Shown one piece after another: positions 8,301 to 15,875 of a stretch of DNA of 42,785 bases. Position numbers and translations under genes: made by a program. The DNA is from an uncultured Bifidobacteriaceae bacterium (GTDB lineage: Bacteria > Actinomycetota > Actinomycetes > Actinomycetales > Bifidobacteriaceae): positions 1 to 42,785 of the forward strand of contig CAMXYK010000010.1 of the NCBI GenBank assembly GCA_947253155.1, in the 5' to 3' direction. Below the pieces are notes generated by a model. The model ran no database searches and was not told the DNA's origin. It saw only the letters and a program-made list of their open reading frames with translations. Position 1 is the first letter of the stretch, and every line of letters begins with the position of its first letter.

Positions 8301-9017
8301 ATGGTTATGCCGGCGAACCGCGATTTGGTGCTACGTAGGTTGCTTGAGTGCTTGGCGCGTGATAGGACTAAGCATCAGGTTGCTGAAGTGACTTCGCTTG
8401 GTCTTGTGCAAATGACGCGTAAGCGCGTTGGGCAGGGCTTGGTTGAAGCGTTTTCTGAGGAATGCCCAATGTGTAAGGGGCGCGGATTTATTTTGCACGA
8501 TGAGCCGACTGTTTCTTCGGAATACGCGGATCCTTACGCGCTTAAGGGTGGTGATCCATTTGTTAAGACAAATAAGTATGGTCACGGTAGTGCAACGGAG
8601 CAGCCTGCGCCGGTAAAGCAACAGGGTTCGAGTGCGGATGTGCGCGCTAAGTTGGCGCGTATTGCTGCGGCTTCTGCGATTAGTGAAAGCGCTGAAGGTG
8701 CTGAAAGTGCCGGAAGTGCTGAAGGTGCTGAAAGTGCTGTAGTTGCGGAAAGTGCGGAATTTACTAATGAAATTGCGCAATCTGCAGAAGAATCTAAAGA
8801 ATTTACTGAATCTAAAGAATTTACGGAAGAATCTACAGAATCTGCCGATTCTACAGAAGAATTTGCTGCAATTACTGAAGAATTTACTAAAGATTCCGCA
8901 GAAGAATCTACTGAAGAATCAGCGGAAGGATTTACTGGAGAATCTACAGAATCTTCTGAAGAATCTACAGAATCTTCTGAATCTACTGAAGAATCTTCCG
9001 AAAATTCCGCAGAATAA
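5379..9017 (+). CDS. rne: Ribonuclease E/G with giant low-complexity N-terminal extension
   Basis: A 1,212-residue endoribonuclease for mRNA decay and rRNA processing. Residues 1 to about 620 are disordered: Ser/Asn/Arg repeats (SRGNSRSNSRGNSR and similar, about 185-300), Asp/Arg repeats, and three basic clusters (RRRRGRR, then TRRRRRRR twice). The S1 RNA-binding domain lies near 625-730. The catalytic core follows, with metal-binding Asp927 (TTIDVNTGRF) and Asp971 (GMVMIDYVDM), spaced like Asp303 and Asp346 of E. coli RNase E. The zinc-link CPMC is Cys1029/Cys1032. The tail is Glu/Ser-rich. The start is uncertain: an in-frame TAG at 5367 limits it, the GTG at 5379 has no clear ribosome binding site, and an ATG at 5415 is an alternative. 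The acidic and basic tails probably scaffold partners or RNA. Confidence 0.93.
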   Translation: MRVNLEARECEAMQRLVRSIVPRVIRESFNESEAEDSKTASKGVSEASKNEASKNVASKNLDSKNEASKNANLAENKSVTNDAKNANSSESSSDSSSAVVRRRRGRRVTRGAGAAGEAMELKVEESHSKGVDTHTIQARPITSLLFQEPVIPSHANSHANRDEVLRDSQDMDSRDRDRDSREDTQDDSRSSSSSNSRGNSRSNSRGNSRSNSRNNSRGNSSGNSRENTRNSRDFSQDNSRDGLRDDLQDNSQDFSQDNSQDSERENTRDSRRRHRNRNRADNEFSENNDRNENNDRNEMDDDSQPRKLQRSRRSRRLNAVERRAAAEVEQIEEDLAYDDIVYAPIDTRIDETLDVSDIMDADNGGRRREMSRNILDEDEDDDEGMITRRRRRRRTSRENRDDFSDRADRADRNDDRDDADNRADRDNRNNRTNRNSRADRNTDRNTDRADRSDRYDNRNYRNASSKENRDYDDFDEEFDSRIRRENLDAVSQEDRDLIPDPDEFRAKDEEETLYTRRRRRRRSKSSDDSYSSRSQQSQQSQQSSRSSQLSKSDAQTDLSLDAYSSDDDDSSRRSRKQQYIDEITDIEGSTRLEAKRQRRRDNRRERARQSLIMEQDFLARRENVERLMVVRERDRHTQISVIEDNILVEHYVSDIQEVATVGNIYLGRIQNVLPSMEAAFVDIGQARNGVLYAGEVNWDTTRLEGQPRRIELAFKSGDPVLVQVTKDPIGHKGARLTSQVTLAGRFLVLVPSGGMTGVSRKLSDRERSRLRGIVAKIAPKDMGIIIRTAAEGASEEAIEKDLESLVKQWDRIEAKRQEYLHGKRPKLLQGEPDVAIRVVRDIFNDDFQKLIVEGEGVRQRIDEYLEMMAPDLRSKVEYWDPAEHEGKDVFDKWQIDSQLRKGMERQVYLPAGGSIVIDRTEAMTTIDVNTGRFIGRGKSLEETVTRCNLEASEEIARQLRLRDIGGMVMIDYVDMVMPANRDLVLRRLLECLARDRTKHQVAEVTSLGLVQMTRKRVGQGLVEAFSEECPMCKGRGFILHDEPTVSSEYADPYALKGGDPFVKTNKYGHGSATEQPAPVKQQGSSADVRAKLARIAAASAISESAEGAESAGSAEGAESAVVAESAEFTNEIAQSAEESKEFTESKEFTEESTESADSTEEFAAITEEFTKDSAEESTEESAEGFTGESTESSEESTESSESTEESSENSAE

Positions 9018-9042
9018 GTACTTAAGTATAGGGCTTGAGTAC
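9018..9042 (+). terminator. Hairpin immediately after the RNase E stop
   Basis: GTACTTAAG and CTTGAGTAC form 9-bp arms with one G-T type mismatch around a 7-nt loop, starting at the base after the stop codon. No T-run follows, so it may be a processing or stability hairpin instead of a true terminator. Confidence 0.35.
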
Positions 9043-9082
9043 AATGTTGACTATTGTCTGCATCGATTCATGCGCTGAGGTC

Positions 9083-9112
9083 TTGACGTTAGTACATGGG
9101 TGGGTGTAATTT
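9083..9112 (+). promoter_or_regulatory. Probable promoter of rplU-rpmA with hairpin leader
   Basis: TTGACG (9083-9088) and TAATTT (9107-9112) are 18 bp apart. The leader to the L21 start contains an inverted repeat, CTTGCC-GCGC pairing with GCGC-AAGGCAA, at about 9126-9157. Leader hairpins before L21 are known regulatory structures in other phyla; whether this is one is inference. Confidence 0.45.
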
Positions 9113-9191
9113 TGATAGTCGGTGTCTTGCCGCGCGTGTTTTGCTGTGCGCAAGGCAAAAGTAAGCTTTCAATTGAGCTAAGGAACGAATT

Positions 9192-9500
9192 ATGTACGCG
9201 ATTGTGAAGGCCGGTGGCCATCAAGAGAAGGTCGAGGTTGGCGACGCCATTCTCGTGAACCGTCTCGATGCAAAGAAGGGCGATACCGTGGAATTCCCGG
9301 TCGCGCTCGTTGTTGACGGTGCTAAGGTGACTTTGAGCGCCAAGGATCTTGCTAAGATCACGGTGAAGGCAGAAGTCTTGAATGACGAAGCCAAGGGTCC
9401 AAAGATTAGCATTATGAAGTTTAAGAACAAGACTGGTGTGGCTCGTCGCAAGGGCCATCGTCAGAAGTTGACTCTCGTCAAGATCACGGCCATCGCCTGA
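9192..9500 (+). CDS. rplU: 50S ribosomal protein L21
   Basis: A 102-residue protein with the typical start MYAIVKAGGHQEKVEVGD and the C-terminal RRKGHRQKLTLVKI block of L21, which binds 23S rRNA in the large subunit. The length is normal. AAGGAA precedes the ATG at good spacing. It is followed 34 bases later by rpmA, and the L21-L27-Obg order is the conserved bacterial arrangement. Confidence 0.98.
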   Translation: MYAIVKAGGHQEKVEVGDAILVNRLDAKKGDTVEFPVALVVDGAKVTLSAKDLAKITVKAEVLNDEAKGPKISIMKFKNKTGVARRKGHRQKLTLVKITAIA

Positions 9501-9534
9501 TTGACGGTGTTTGTAAACCTGAAAGGACAGTGAG

Positions 9535-9786
9535 ATGGCACATAAGAAGGGTGCGTCTAGCTCGCGCAACGGTCGCGACTCGCAAGCGCAATATCTTGGT
9601 GTGAAGAAGTTCGGCGGTGAAGCTGTAGTGGCTGGCAACATTATTGTTCGTCAGCGCGGTACTAAGTTCCACGCAGGCCAGAACGTGGCTTTGGGCAAGG
9701 ATCACACGCTGTACGCTTTGGTGGACGGCAATGTGAAGTTCGGCATTCGTCGCGACCGCAAGGTTGTTGACGTGGTGACTGCCTGA
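9535..9786 (+). CDS. rpmA: 50S ribosomal protein L27
   Basis: An 83-residue protein beginning MAHKKGASSSRNGRDSQAQY, whose N-terminal tail reaches the peptidyl transferase centre in the family. GQNVALGKDHTLYAL is the typical central motif. The start already has the mature MAHKKG form, with none of the cleavable N-terminal extension seen in Firmicutes. AAAGGA lies just upstream. It is co-transcribed with rplU and ends before a strong terminator. Confidence 0.98.
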   Translation: MAHKKGASSSRNGRDSQAQYLGVKKFGGEAVVAGNIIVRQRGTKFHAGQNVALGKDHTLYALVDGNVKFGIRRDRKVVDVVTA

Positions 9787-9849
9787 GTCGTAGTAGCCTG
9801 AAGCGCTTCAACAATAAGTCGGCGATAATGCGTCGACGATAAAACGTTT

Positions 9850-9879
9850 AAGCCGCACCCAGTTCGGTGCGGCTTTTTT
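9850..9879 (+). terminator. Strong intrinsic terminator of rplU-rpmA
   Basis: AAGCCGCACC (9850-9859) and GGTGCGGCTT (9866-9875) form a perfect 10-bp stem with a 6-nt loop, and the right arm runs into six T (9874-9879). It separates the ribosomal genes from obg. Confidence 0.92.
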
Positions 9880-9925
9880 GTGCTTGCATATATTTCCTCG
9901 CGTTTAGAGCGTTGCGGCGTGTGTA

Positions 9926-9996
9926 TGTACACAAATGCGCGTGTGTTGTCTCGGTTTTGTGGACTTGGATGGTGCGTAAGTACACAAATGCGCGCA
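9926..9996 (+). repeat. TTGTG-stem interspersed repeat upstream of obg
   Basis: TTGTGGACTT (9957-9966) and AAGTACACAA (9978-9987) are inverted arms around an 11-nt loop, followed by ATGCGCGCA. A half copy (GTACACAAATGCGCG) lies at about 9928-9942. The same unit occurs twice at the end of the window (42695-42725 and 42748-42778), including the preceding CTCGGTTT. The T/G and A/C changes in the arms leave most pairs intact. Confidence 0.6.
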
Positions 9997-10040
9997 TGAT
10001 TCCGTGAATTTAAGTGTTTAGCTTCGAGTAAGGTAGCAGT

Positions 10041-11723
10041 ATGAGTGATTTCGTAGATCGCGTAACAGTGCATGTGAAGGGCGGCGACGGCGGCAACGGT
10101 TCTGCCGGCGTGCGTCGCGAAAAATACAAGCCGTTGGCAGGCCCAAACGGCGGCAATGGCGGCGACGGCGGTTCCGTTATATTCGTAGCGGATCGTAACG
10201 CAAATAGCTTACTTGACTACCGATTTATGCCTCATCGCACTGCCGAAAGCGGAACAATGGGCTTGGGAGATACTAAAGACGGCTCAAAAGGCGCCGATTT
10301 GTTGCTACCTGTGCCTGTTGGAACAGTCGTATTCACAGCCAAAGGTGCTGCAGGATCCGTGAAGCGTCCGGGCGAAGTTTTGGCGGATTTGCAGCATGTG
10401 GGAGACAAATTCGTTGTAGCTCAAGGCGGCGCGGGCGGTCTTGGTAACGCAGCACTTGCCAACAAAACTCGACGCGCACCGGGATTCGCGCTTTTAGGCG
10501 AGCCGGGCGAAGAGCGCGACGTAATTTTGGAACTTAAGTCTATTGCAGACGTAGCTTTAGTCGGCTTCCCATCTGCAGGAAAATCAAGCTTAGTTGCCTC
10601 AATTAGTGCAGCAAAGCCAAAAATCGCGGACTATCCGTTTACTACTTTGGTGCCAAATCTTGGCGTAGTAAGTTTCGGAAATTATCGCTACACAATTGCG
10701 GACGTGCCAGGTTTGATTCCTGGAGCTTCCGAAGGCAAGGGCTTAGGACTTGAGTTTTTGCGTCATATTGAGCGCACGGAAATTATTGCGCACGTAATTG
10801 ATTGCGCAACGCTTGAGCCAAATCGCGACCCAATTAGCGACTATCACGCGCTTGAGCACGAGCTTGCGCAGTATGCCGACAAACTCGAGCTGCCGTTAGG
10901 TGCGATCCCAATTCCGGAGCGTCCGCGCATTATTGTGCTTAACAAAATCGACGTGCCGGAAGCTAAGGAATTGGCTGAATTTGTGCGCGGCGAATTTGAG
11001 GCGATGGGATTAGAAGTATTTGAGATTTCTACCGCGTCTCACGAAGGCTTGAAAGAGCTAGGTTTTGCGCTTGGGCAATTGGTTGAGAAGATGCGCGAGA
11101 AGATTGCTGCCGAAGAAGCGGCGCGCGAGGAAGAGCGCGTGGTTATTCAGCCGCTTGAGCAGCAGGCTTCGACTTTGCGCAGGCGTCGTGACGATGGTCG
11201 CGGAAGTGGCGCCGACTTTGAGATTAAGCGCGAAGAAGATAAGAATGGCGATTTTTGGTTCACCGTTACTGGTGCGAAGCCGGAGCGTTGGGTTGTGCAA
11301 ACGAATTTCGACAACGACGAGGCCGTGGGTTATTTGGCGGATCGTTTGGCGAAGCTTGGCGTTGAAGACGAGTTGCGCAAGAAGGGCGCGCGTCCGGGAG
11401 ACGAAATTCGCATTGGTAGCGGCAGACACATGGTTTGCTTCGATTGGGATCCAAGCATTGCAGCCGGTGCGGAAGGATTGGACGGCGCTAACTTGGGTGC
11501 GCGCGGTAAGGATTTGCGAATTGAGGCGAACGATCCGCGCGGAGCAAGGCGTACGAATGCCGAGCGTCGCCGCGACTATCACAGCATGATGGATGCTAAG
11601 AGCGCGGTTCGAGAAGCGATGATGGCGGAGCGAAAGTCCGGCCACTGGGCGGATCCTTCTGTGGACGACGATCGCCATGACGAAAATAGCTTGTTTGGAC
11701 GAGGCGAAGAGCAGGAAAACTAG
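10041..11723 (+). CDS. obgE: GTPase Obg/CgtA
   Basis: A 560-residue essential GTPase that binds the 50S subunit and links ribosome assembly to stress and growth. The N-terminal Gly-rich Obg fold (about 1-158) includes KGGDGGNGSAGVRREKY. The G domain has GFPSAGKSS (P-loop, residues 175-183), the switch region with YPFTTL, DVPGLI (G3) and LNKID (G4). Residues from about 390 to 475 form the OCT domain seen in Gram-positive members, followed by a charged tail. GAGTAAGGTAGC precedes the ATG and serves as a weak ribosome binding site. It is separated from rpmA by a terminator and a repeat, so it probably has its own promoter. Confidence 0.97.
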   Translation: MSDFVDRVTVHVKGGDGGNGSAGVRREKYKPLAGPNGGNGGDGGSVIFVADRNANSLLDYRFMPHRTAESGTMGLGDTKDGSKGADLLLPVPVGTVVFTAKGAAGSVKRPGEVLADLQHVGDKFVVAQGGAGGLGNAALANKTRRAPGFALLGEPGEERDVILELKSIADVALVGFPSAGKSSLVASISAAKPKIADYPFTTLVPNLGVVSFGNYRYTIADVPGLIPGASEGKGLGLEFLRHIERTEIIAHVIDCATLEPNRDPISDYHALEHELAQYADKLELPLGAIPIPERPRIIVLNKIDVPEAKELAEFVRGEFEAMGLEVFEISTASHEGLKELGFALGQLVEKMREKIAAEEAAREEERVVIQPLEQQASTLRRRRDDGRGSGADFEIKREEDKNGDFWFTVTGAKPERWVVQTNFDNDEAVGYLADRLAKLGVEDELRKKGARPGDEIRIGSGRHMVCFDWDPSIAAGAEGLDGANLGARGKDLRIEANDPRGARRTNAERRRDYHSMMDAKSAVREAMMAERKSGHWADPSVDDDRHDENSLFGRGEEQEN

Positions 11724-11774
11724 ATAAATCTAGCTAAATCAAGCTAACTAAAGCTAAATCAAGGGGTAAATTAT

Positions 11775-12920
11775 ATGAGCAATCCGGCAATTGAGCTTAC
11801 CGAAGACGGGGTTCGGCGTTCAATTCGTGCGGCGCGCACAATCGTTGTAAAAGTGGGCTCAAGCTCGCTGACAAGCGCGTCCGGGCATTTGGACGTGCAA
11901 AAGTTGCGTGCGCTGGCGGCGGCAATTAGCCACGCGCAAATGCAAGGCGCGCGGATTGTGCTCGTATCTTCCGGCGCAATTGCAGCAGGTTTTGGGCTAC
12001 TCGGTTTTGGCGAGCGTCCGAAGGATATGCCGACTCAGCAGGCCACGGCTTCGGTTGGTCAGGGCTTGCTTATGGCGCAATATGAAGCCGCTTTTTCGCA
12101 ATTTGGTTTCAGAGTTGGGCAGATGCTGTTAACTGCGGACGTAACTATTTCGCCGTCGCGCTACCGTAACGCGCAGCGCACAATGACGCGTTTGCTGGAA
12201 CTTGGCGTAATTCCAATCGTAAACGAAAATGACGCGCTTTCTAGCAACGAAATTCGATTCGGCGATAACGATCGTCTTGCAGCATTGGTTGCGAATATTG
12301 TGCGAGCGGAGGCGCTTGTGCTGCTTACGGACGTTGATTCGCTTTATACTGCGCCGCCGAGCGAGCCGGGTGCGAAACGCGTGAGTTTTGTGCCGGATGT
12401 GACGCGCGCGCTGGAAGAAGTTAAGGTTGGTGCAAGTGTTTCGGGAGTAGGTACCGGGGGTATGGTGACGAAGCTGGAAGCCGCGCATGTGGCGGCAGTT
12501 TCCGGAATTCCGACCGTGCTGACTTGCGCTGGAAACGCGGGGCCGGCTCTTGCTGGAGACGTTGTTGGAACTGCGTTTGCGCCGGTTCATACGCGCGATT
12601 CTTCGAGGCGACTTTGGATTGGGTTTGCGTCGCATCCGCACGGAACGCTTGTGGTTGATGCTGGCGCGGCGAAGGCGGTGCGCGGTGGGCGAGCTAGCCT
12701 ACTTGCGGCTGGCATTGTGGATGTGCACGGCGAGTTTTCGGCTACGGATCCGGTGTGGATTGACGATGAGCAGGGAAACCACTTGGCTAAGGGGCTTGTG
12801 GCTTTTGATGCTGAGGAGATTCCGGAGATTATGGGGCGCACGAGTGACGAGCTTGAGGAGTCGCTTGGTCGTCAGTATGCGCATCCGGTGGTTCATCGCG
12901 ATAATCTCGTTCTCGTGTGA
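11775..12920 (+). CDS. proB: Glutamate 5-kinase
   Basis: A 381-residue enzyme that phosphorylates glutamate as the first step of proline synthesis. The amino-acid kinase domain shows VVKVGSSSLTS, the VSSGAIAAGFGLLG loop, NENDALSSNEIRFGDND and GTGGMVTKLEAA. A C-terminal PUA domain starts near residue 290 (GTLVVDAGAAKAVRGGRASL). AAGGGG lies nine bases before the ATG. It follows obg by 51 bases of CTAAATCAAG-like degenerate repeats, so co-transcription is likely. No proA is present nearby. Confidence 0.96.
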   Translation: MSNPAIELTEDGVRRSIRAARTIVVKVGSSSLTSASGHLDVQKLRALAAAISHAQMQGARIVLVSSGAIAAGFGLLGFGERPKDMPTQQATASVGQGLLMAQYEAAFSQFGFRVGQMLLTADVTISPSRYRNAQRTMTRLLELGVIPIVNENDALSSNEIRFGDNDRLAALVANIVRAEALVLLTDVDSLYTAPPSEPGAKRVSFVPDVTRALEEVKVGASVSGVGTGGMVTKLEAAHVAAVSGIPTVLTCAGNAGPALAGDVVGTAFAPVHTRDSSRRLWIGFASHPHGTLVVDAGAAKAVRGGRASLLAAGIVDVHGEFSATDPVWIDDEQGNHLAKGLVAFDAEEIPEIMGRTSDELEESLGRQYAHPVVHRDNLVLV

Positions 12921-12929
12921 TTGCTGCAG

Positions 12930-13046
12930 CTCCAAACGCGCGCAACTTTTCTCGCGTTTGGAGGGTTTGGTCTGGTGTATTGCTCCAAACGTGGGTAATT
13001 TGTCTCGCGTTTGGAGGGTTTTGGGTTGTGTTGCGCTCCAAACGCG
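12930..13046. repeat. Array of CTCCAAACGCG hairpins between proB and the aminotransferase gene
   Basis: CTCCAAACGCG at 12930-12940 pairs with CGCGTTTGGAG at 12953-12963; CTCCAAACG at 12983-12991 pairs with CGTTTGGAG at 13008-13016; a third left arm lies at 13036-13046 without a partner. Each right arm is followed by GGGTTT. The period is about 53 bp. They could act as weak terminators. The loops end in AATTT or CTTTT, as in the fas terminator at 42612. Confidence 0.65.
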
Positions 13047-13098
13047 GGGAATTTGCGGCAGATTTGTCGTTTCGCGGCTTAAGGTTACACTGGAAATC

Positions 13099-14337
13099 AT
13101 GGCAGAGAATATTGCAGAAACTACATCCTCAGAAAATTGGCGCGTATTAAGCAATCGCATTAACAAAGTAGCACCAAGCGCAACTCTTGCAGTCGACGGC
13201 AAAGCAAAAGCTATGAAAGCTGCCGGCATCGATGTCGTAAGCTTCGGCGCAGGCGAGCCGGATTTCCCTACTCCTTCCTACATTGTTGAAGCCGCAGCTG
13301 ATGCGTGCAAAGACCCACGCAACTACCGCTATACCGCCACTGCCGGTTTGCCGGAACTTAGAGAAGCAATCGCGCGCAAAGTAAAGCGCGACTCCGGCTA
13401 CGAAGTCTCCCCAAATCAAGTAGTAGTAACAAACGGCGGAAAGCAGGCCGTTTACGAAGCCTGCCAAATCCTCCTAAATGACGGCGACGAAGTGATTATT
13501 CCAGCGCCGTATTGGACTAGCTACCCGGAGGCTGTGAAGCTTGCTGGCGGCGTGCCTGTGCCGGTTTTAGCAGGCGCGGATCGCGGTTTTGAGCCGGATA
13601 TTGACGCGATTGAAGCCGCTCGCACTCCACGCACGCGCGCAATTATTGTTACTTCGCCGTCGAATCCTACGGGCGCTATTTGGAGTGCGCAAACTATTCG
13701 CGCAATCGGCGAGTGGGCTGTAAAACACCATATTTGGGTGCTTTCTGACGAAATTTACGAGCACTTGCATTACGACGGAATTTCGACTTCTTATATTGGC
13801 GTTGAAGTTCCGGAAGTTCGAGATCAACTGCTGATTTTGAACGGCGTTGCTAAGACTTACGCTATGCCTGGTTGGCGAGTTGGCTGGATGGTTGCGCCTG
13901 CGGATGTTGCGAAAGCCGCAGTTAAGTTGCAAAGCCACATGACTTCTAACGTTTCTAATATTTCGCAACGCGCCGCAATAGCTGCAGTTGGCGGATCTTT
14001 GGACGTGGTTGCCACAATGCGCGAGTCTTTTGACGCTCGCCGAAAAGCAATTGTGGAAGCGCTGAACAATATTGACGGCGTTACTTGCCCTCTTCCTCAC
14101 GGCGCTTTTTACGCGTTTGCTAACGTTGAGGCGCTTCTTGAGCGTCCGCTTGGCAAGAATGGCGAGGTGCCGCACACTTCTTCGCGATTTGCGGAGATGT
14201 TGCTTGATGAAGCGCATGTTGCTGCCGTTCCTGGTGAGGCTTTCGGCGCTCCGGGTTATTTGCGATTCTCTTGCGCTCTTGCGGACGATCAGCTTGCGGA
14301 AGGCATTCGTCGCATGAAGAAGTGGGTTGAGGCTTAA
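13099..14337 (+). CDS. aspC: Class I PLP-dependent aminotransferase (aspartate aminotransferase type)
   Basis: A 412-residue protein of fold type I. It opens with WRVLSNRINKVAPSATLAVD and then FGAGEPDFPTP, typical of I-gamma aspartate aminotransferases. SPSNPTGA binds the cofactor phosphate region, SDEIYEHL carries the Asp that holds the pyridine nitrogen, and the Schiff-base lysine is K252 in VAKTYAMPGWRVGW. The C-terminal RFSCAL carries the substrate carboxylate arginine. The frame is open upstream to 12550 across the proB end, but the ATG at 13099 gives the normal family start, so the longer version is rejected. The amino donor is probably aspartate or a related amino acid; sequence alone does not settle specificity. 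Confidence 0.9.
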   Translation: MAENIAETTSSENWRVLSNRINKVAPSATLAVDGKAKAMKAAGIDVVSFGAGEPDFPTPSYIVEAAADACKDPRNYRYTATAGLPELREAIARKVKRDSGYEVSPNQVVVTNGGKQAVYEACQILLNDGDEVIIPAPYWTSYPEAVKLAGGVPVPVLAGADRGFEPDIDAIEAARTPRTRAIIVTSPSNPTGAIWSAQTIRAIGEWAVKHHIWVLSDEIYEHLHYDGISTSYIGVEVPEVRDQLLILNGVAKTYAMPGWRVGWMVAPADVAKAAVKLQSHMTSNVSNISQRAAIAAVGGSLDVVATMRESFDARRKAIVEALNNIDGVTCPLPHGAFYAFANVEALLERPLGKNGEVPHTSSRFAEMLLDEAHVAAVPGEAFGAPGYLRFSCALADDQLAEGIRRMKKWVEA

Positions 14338-14426
14338 GTTTGTGCGGCGCTACCTTCGCGCGACACTCGCTTTACGCTGCGCTCGGCTGAAATCATGACC
14401 ATGAGATAACATATCTATCTGGCGGT

Positions 14427-14455
14427 TTGCTATGTCTCACCGTTTGGGGTATGAT
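14427..14455 (+). promoter_or_regulatory. Promoter of tRNA-Trp-secE-nusG
   Basis: TTGCTA (14427-14432) and TATGAT (14450-14455) are separated by 17 bp and end 15 bases before the tRNA. No other promoter is obvious before secE, so the tRNA, secE and nusG probably share this transcript. Confidence 0.65.
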
Positions 14456-14470
14456 AGGCAAGTTCACCTT

Positions 14471-14546
14471 AGGGATGTGGCGCAATTGGTAGCGCAACGG
14501 TCTCCAAAACCGTAGGTTGTGGGTTCGAGTCCCGCCGTCCCTGCCA
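14471..14546 (+). tRNA. trnW: tRNA-Trp (anticodon CCA)
   Basis: A 76-nt cloverleaf with encoded 3' CCA. The acceptor AGGGATG pairs with CGTCCCT, the anticodon stem is ACGGT/ACCGT with loop CTCCAAA (anticodon at 14504-14506), and the T arm carries GGTTCGAGTCC. It lies directly upstream of secE, a placement common in actinobacteria and other bacteria. Confidence 0.97.
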
Positions 14547-14583
14547 GTTTTTTAGTTCGCAATTTTACATGAAGGATTCAAGC

Positions 14584-14811
14584 ATGGCACAGGCACACAG
14601 CGTTAAGAAAGCAGTAAAGCCGAATTTGTTCATGCGCATTGGCATGTTCATTAAGCAGACTATTGACGAAACGCGCAAGGTTATTGCGCCGCACGGCAAA
14701 GAATTGTTTGCTTGGTCTGCTGCAGTATTCCTGTTCGTTGCATTTTTGATGGCTTTCGTCACCTGCATGGACTTCGGCTTGGGTAAGTCCGTTATGTGGT
14801 TGTTCGGCTGA
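14584..14811 (+). CDS. secE: Preprotein translocase subunit SecE
   Basis: A 75-residue protein with a short basic N-terminus, the amphipathic segment IGMFIKQTIDETRKVIAPHG typical of SecE, and one membrane helix (LFAWSAAVFLFVAFLMAFVT). It stabilises SecY in the SecYEG channel. An in-frame ATG at 14569 exists, but the bases after it (GAAGGA) are themselves the ribosome binding site of the ATG at 14584, so the shorter start is preferred. It is followed by nusG 26 bases later, the conserved bacterial order. Confidence 0.95.
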   Translation: MAQAHSVKKAVKPNLFMRIGMFIKQTIDETRKVIAPHGKELFAWSAAVFLFVAFLMAFVTCMDFGLGKSVMWLFG

Positions 14812-14837
14812 GTTGAAATTTTGAAGGTGTATACAAG

Positions 14838-15758
14838 ATGACTGATGAGTTCAATCTCGAAGAAGCGGACGCAGCGTCTGTGAATCAGGCTGATGCTGAT
14901 TTTGCGGATGCTGATTTTGCTGGTGCTCCTGCTGACTCTGTGTTAGATGATGCAGATGATGCTGCAGTTGCTGCAGCTGTTGCTTCTCTTGATGCAGATA
15001 ACAGCGGTTCTGAAGATGCTGTTGATGAGTTTGCTGATTCCAGCGCAGATACAGATTTCAGCGCAACTGCAGATTCTGCCGATTCTGCCGATTCCGCCGA
15101 TTCTGAAACTTCCGCAACTGCTGAAGAATCCGACCCAACCGACGCAGGCGCAATCGCTGTAGCTGAATTCTCTAAGAAACTTCGCACTTTGGAAGGCAAG
15201 TGGTACGTGCTTCACACGTATTCCGGCTACGAAAAGCGCGTAAAGACTAACGTTGAATCCCGCGTGCAAAACTTTGGTTTGGAAGATAAGATTTTCCAGA
15301 TTGAAGTGCCGATGGAAGAAGTCGAAAAGCATACGGAAAAAGGCAAGAAGGTTATTACGCGCGTGCGCGTGCCTGGCTATGTGCTGATTCGCATGTGGCC
15401 GGATGAGAACGCTCGCCGCATTGTACGCGAAACCGAGGGCGTGACTGGCTTCGTTGGTCCTTCTAGGGATCCTGCTCCTTTGACGCGCAAGGAAGTTGTG
15501 GCAATGATGGCGCCAATGATTGCTTCCGAAGCTTTGAAGAATGCTGGAGATAAGCCGGCCGCTGCACGCAAGCGCAAGGTTGAAGTGGCTTACAAGGTTG
15601 GCGATCAGGTAACAGTTACCGACGGCCCATTCTCAACAATGGCTGCTGTGGTTTCGGACGTGGAGCCTACAACTCAGAAGCTTACGGTGCTGGTTTCCAT
15701 CTTTGGTCGCGAAACTCCTGTGGAACTTGGGTTCAACCAAGTGGAGCCGATTGCTTAA
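14838..15758 (+). CDS. nusG: Transcription termination/antitermination protein NusG
   Basis: A 306-residue protein, longer than the usual 180 residues because of an acidic Asp/Ala/Ser-rich extension (residues 1 to about 115), as seen in actinobacterial NusG. The NGN domain (about 118-215) starts KWYVLHTYSGYEKRV and contains VPGYVLIRMWPDE and VTGFVG. The KOW domain at the C-terminus shows VGDQVTVTDGPF. NusG binds RNA polymerase and couples it to Rho or ribosomes. GAAGGTG precedes the ATG. A terminator follows immediately and the usual next genes, rplK and rplA, lie 6.2 kb away. Confidence 0.97.
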   Translation: MTDEFNLEEADAASVNQADADFADADFAGAPADSVLDDADDAAVAAAVASLDADNSGSEDAVDEFADSSADTDFSATADSADSADSADSETSATAEESDPTDAGAIAVAEFSKKLRTLEGKWYVLHTYSGYEKRVKTNVESRVQNFGLEDKIFQIEVPMEEVEKHTEKGKKVITRVRVPGYVLIRMWPDENARRIVRETEGVTGFVGPSRDPAPLTRKEVVAMMAPMIASEALKNAGDKPAAARKRKVEVAYKVGDQVTVTDGPFSTMAAVVSDVEPTTQKLTVLVSIFGRETPVELGFNQVEPIA

Positions 15759-15775
15759 GCTTTTATAACTTTTAT

Positions 15776-15809
15776 AAACCGGGGTGCGTTGATTCGCGCT
15801 CCGGTTTTT
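15776..15809 (+). terminator. Intrinsic terminator after nusG
   Basis: AAACCGG-G-GCG pairs with CGC-(C)-CCGGTTT around TTGATT, followed by T to 15809. It ends the secE-nusG transcript at the left edge of the accessory island. Confidence 0.85.
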
Positions 15810-15875
15810 GTTTAGTTTGTGTTTTGTTTTGCTTTGATTCTGATTTCGCTTAGTTTTGCTTAGTTTTTTCTAATC

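Noticed and set aside
12550..13098. N-terminal extension of the aminotransferase
   Set aside because: The open frame overlaps proB and its product is Arg/Leu-rich shadow sequence; the family start is the ATG at 13099.
14569..14583. Upstream ATG of secE
   Set aside because: Its following bases form the ribosome binding site for the ATG at 14584, which gives the usual SecE length.
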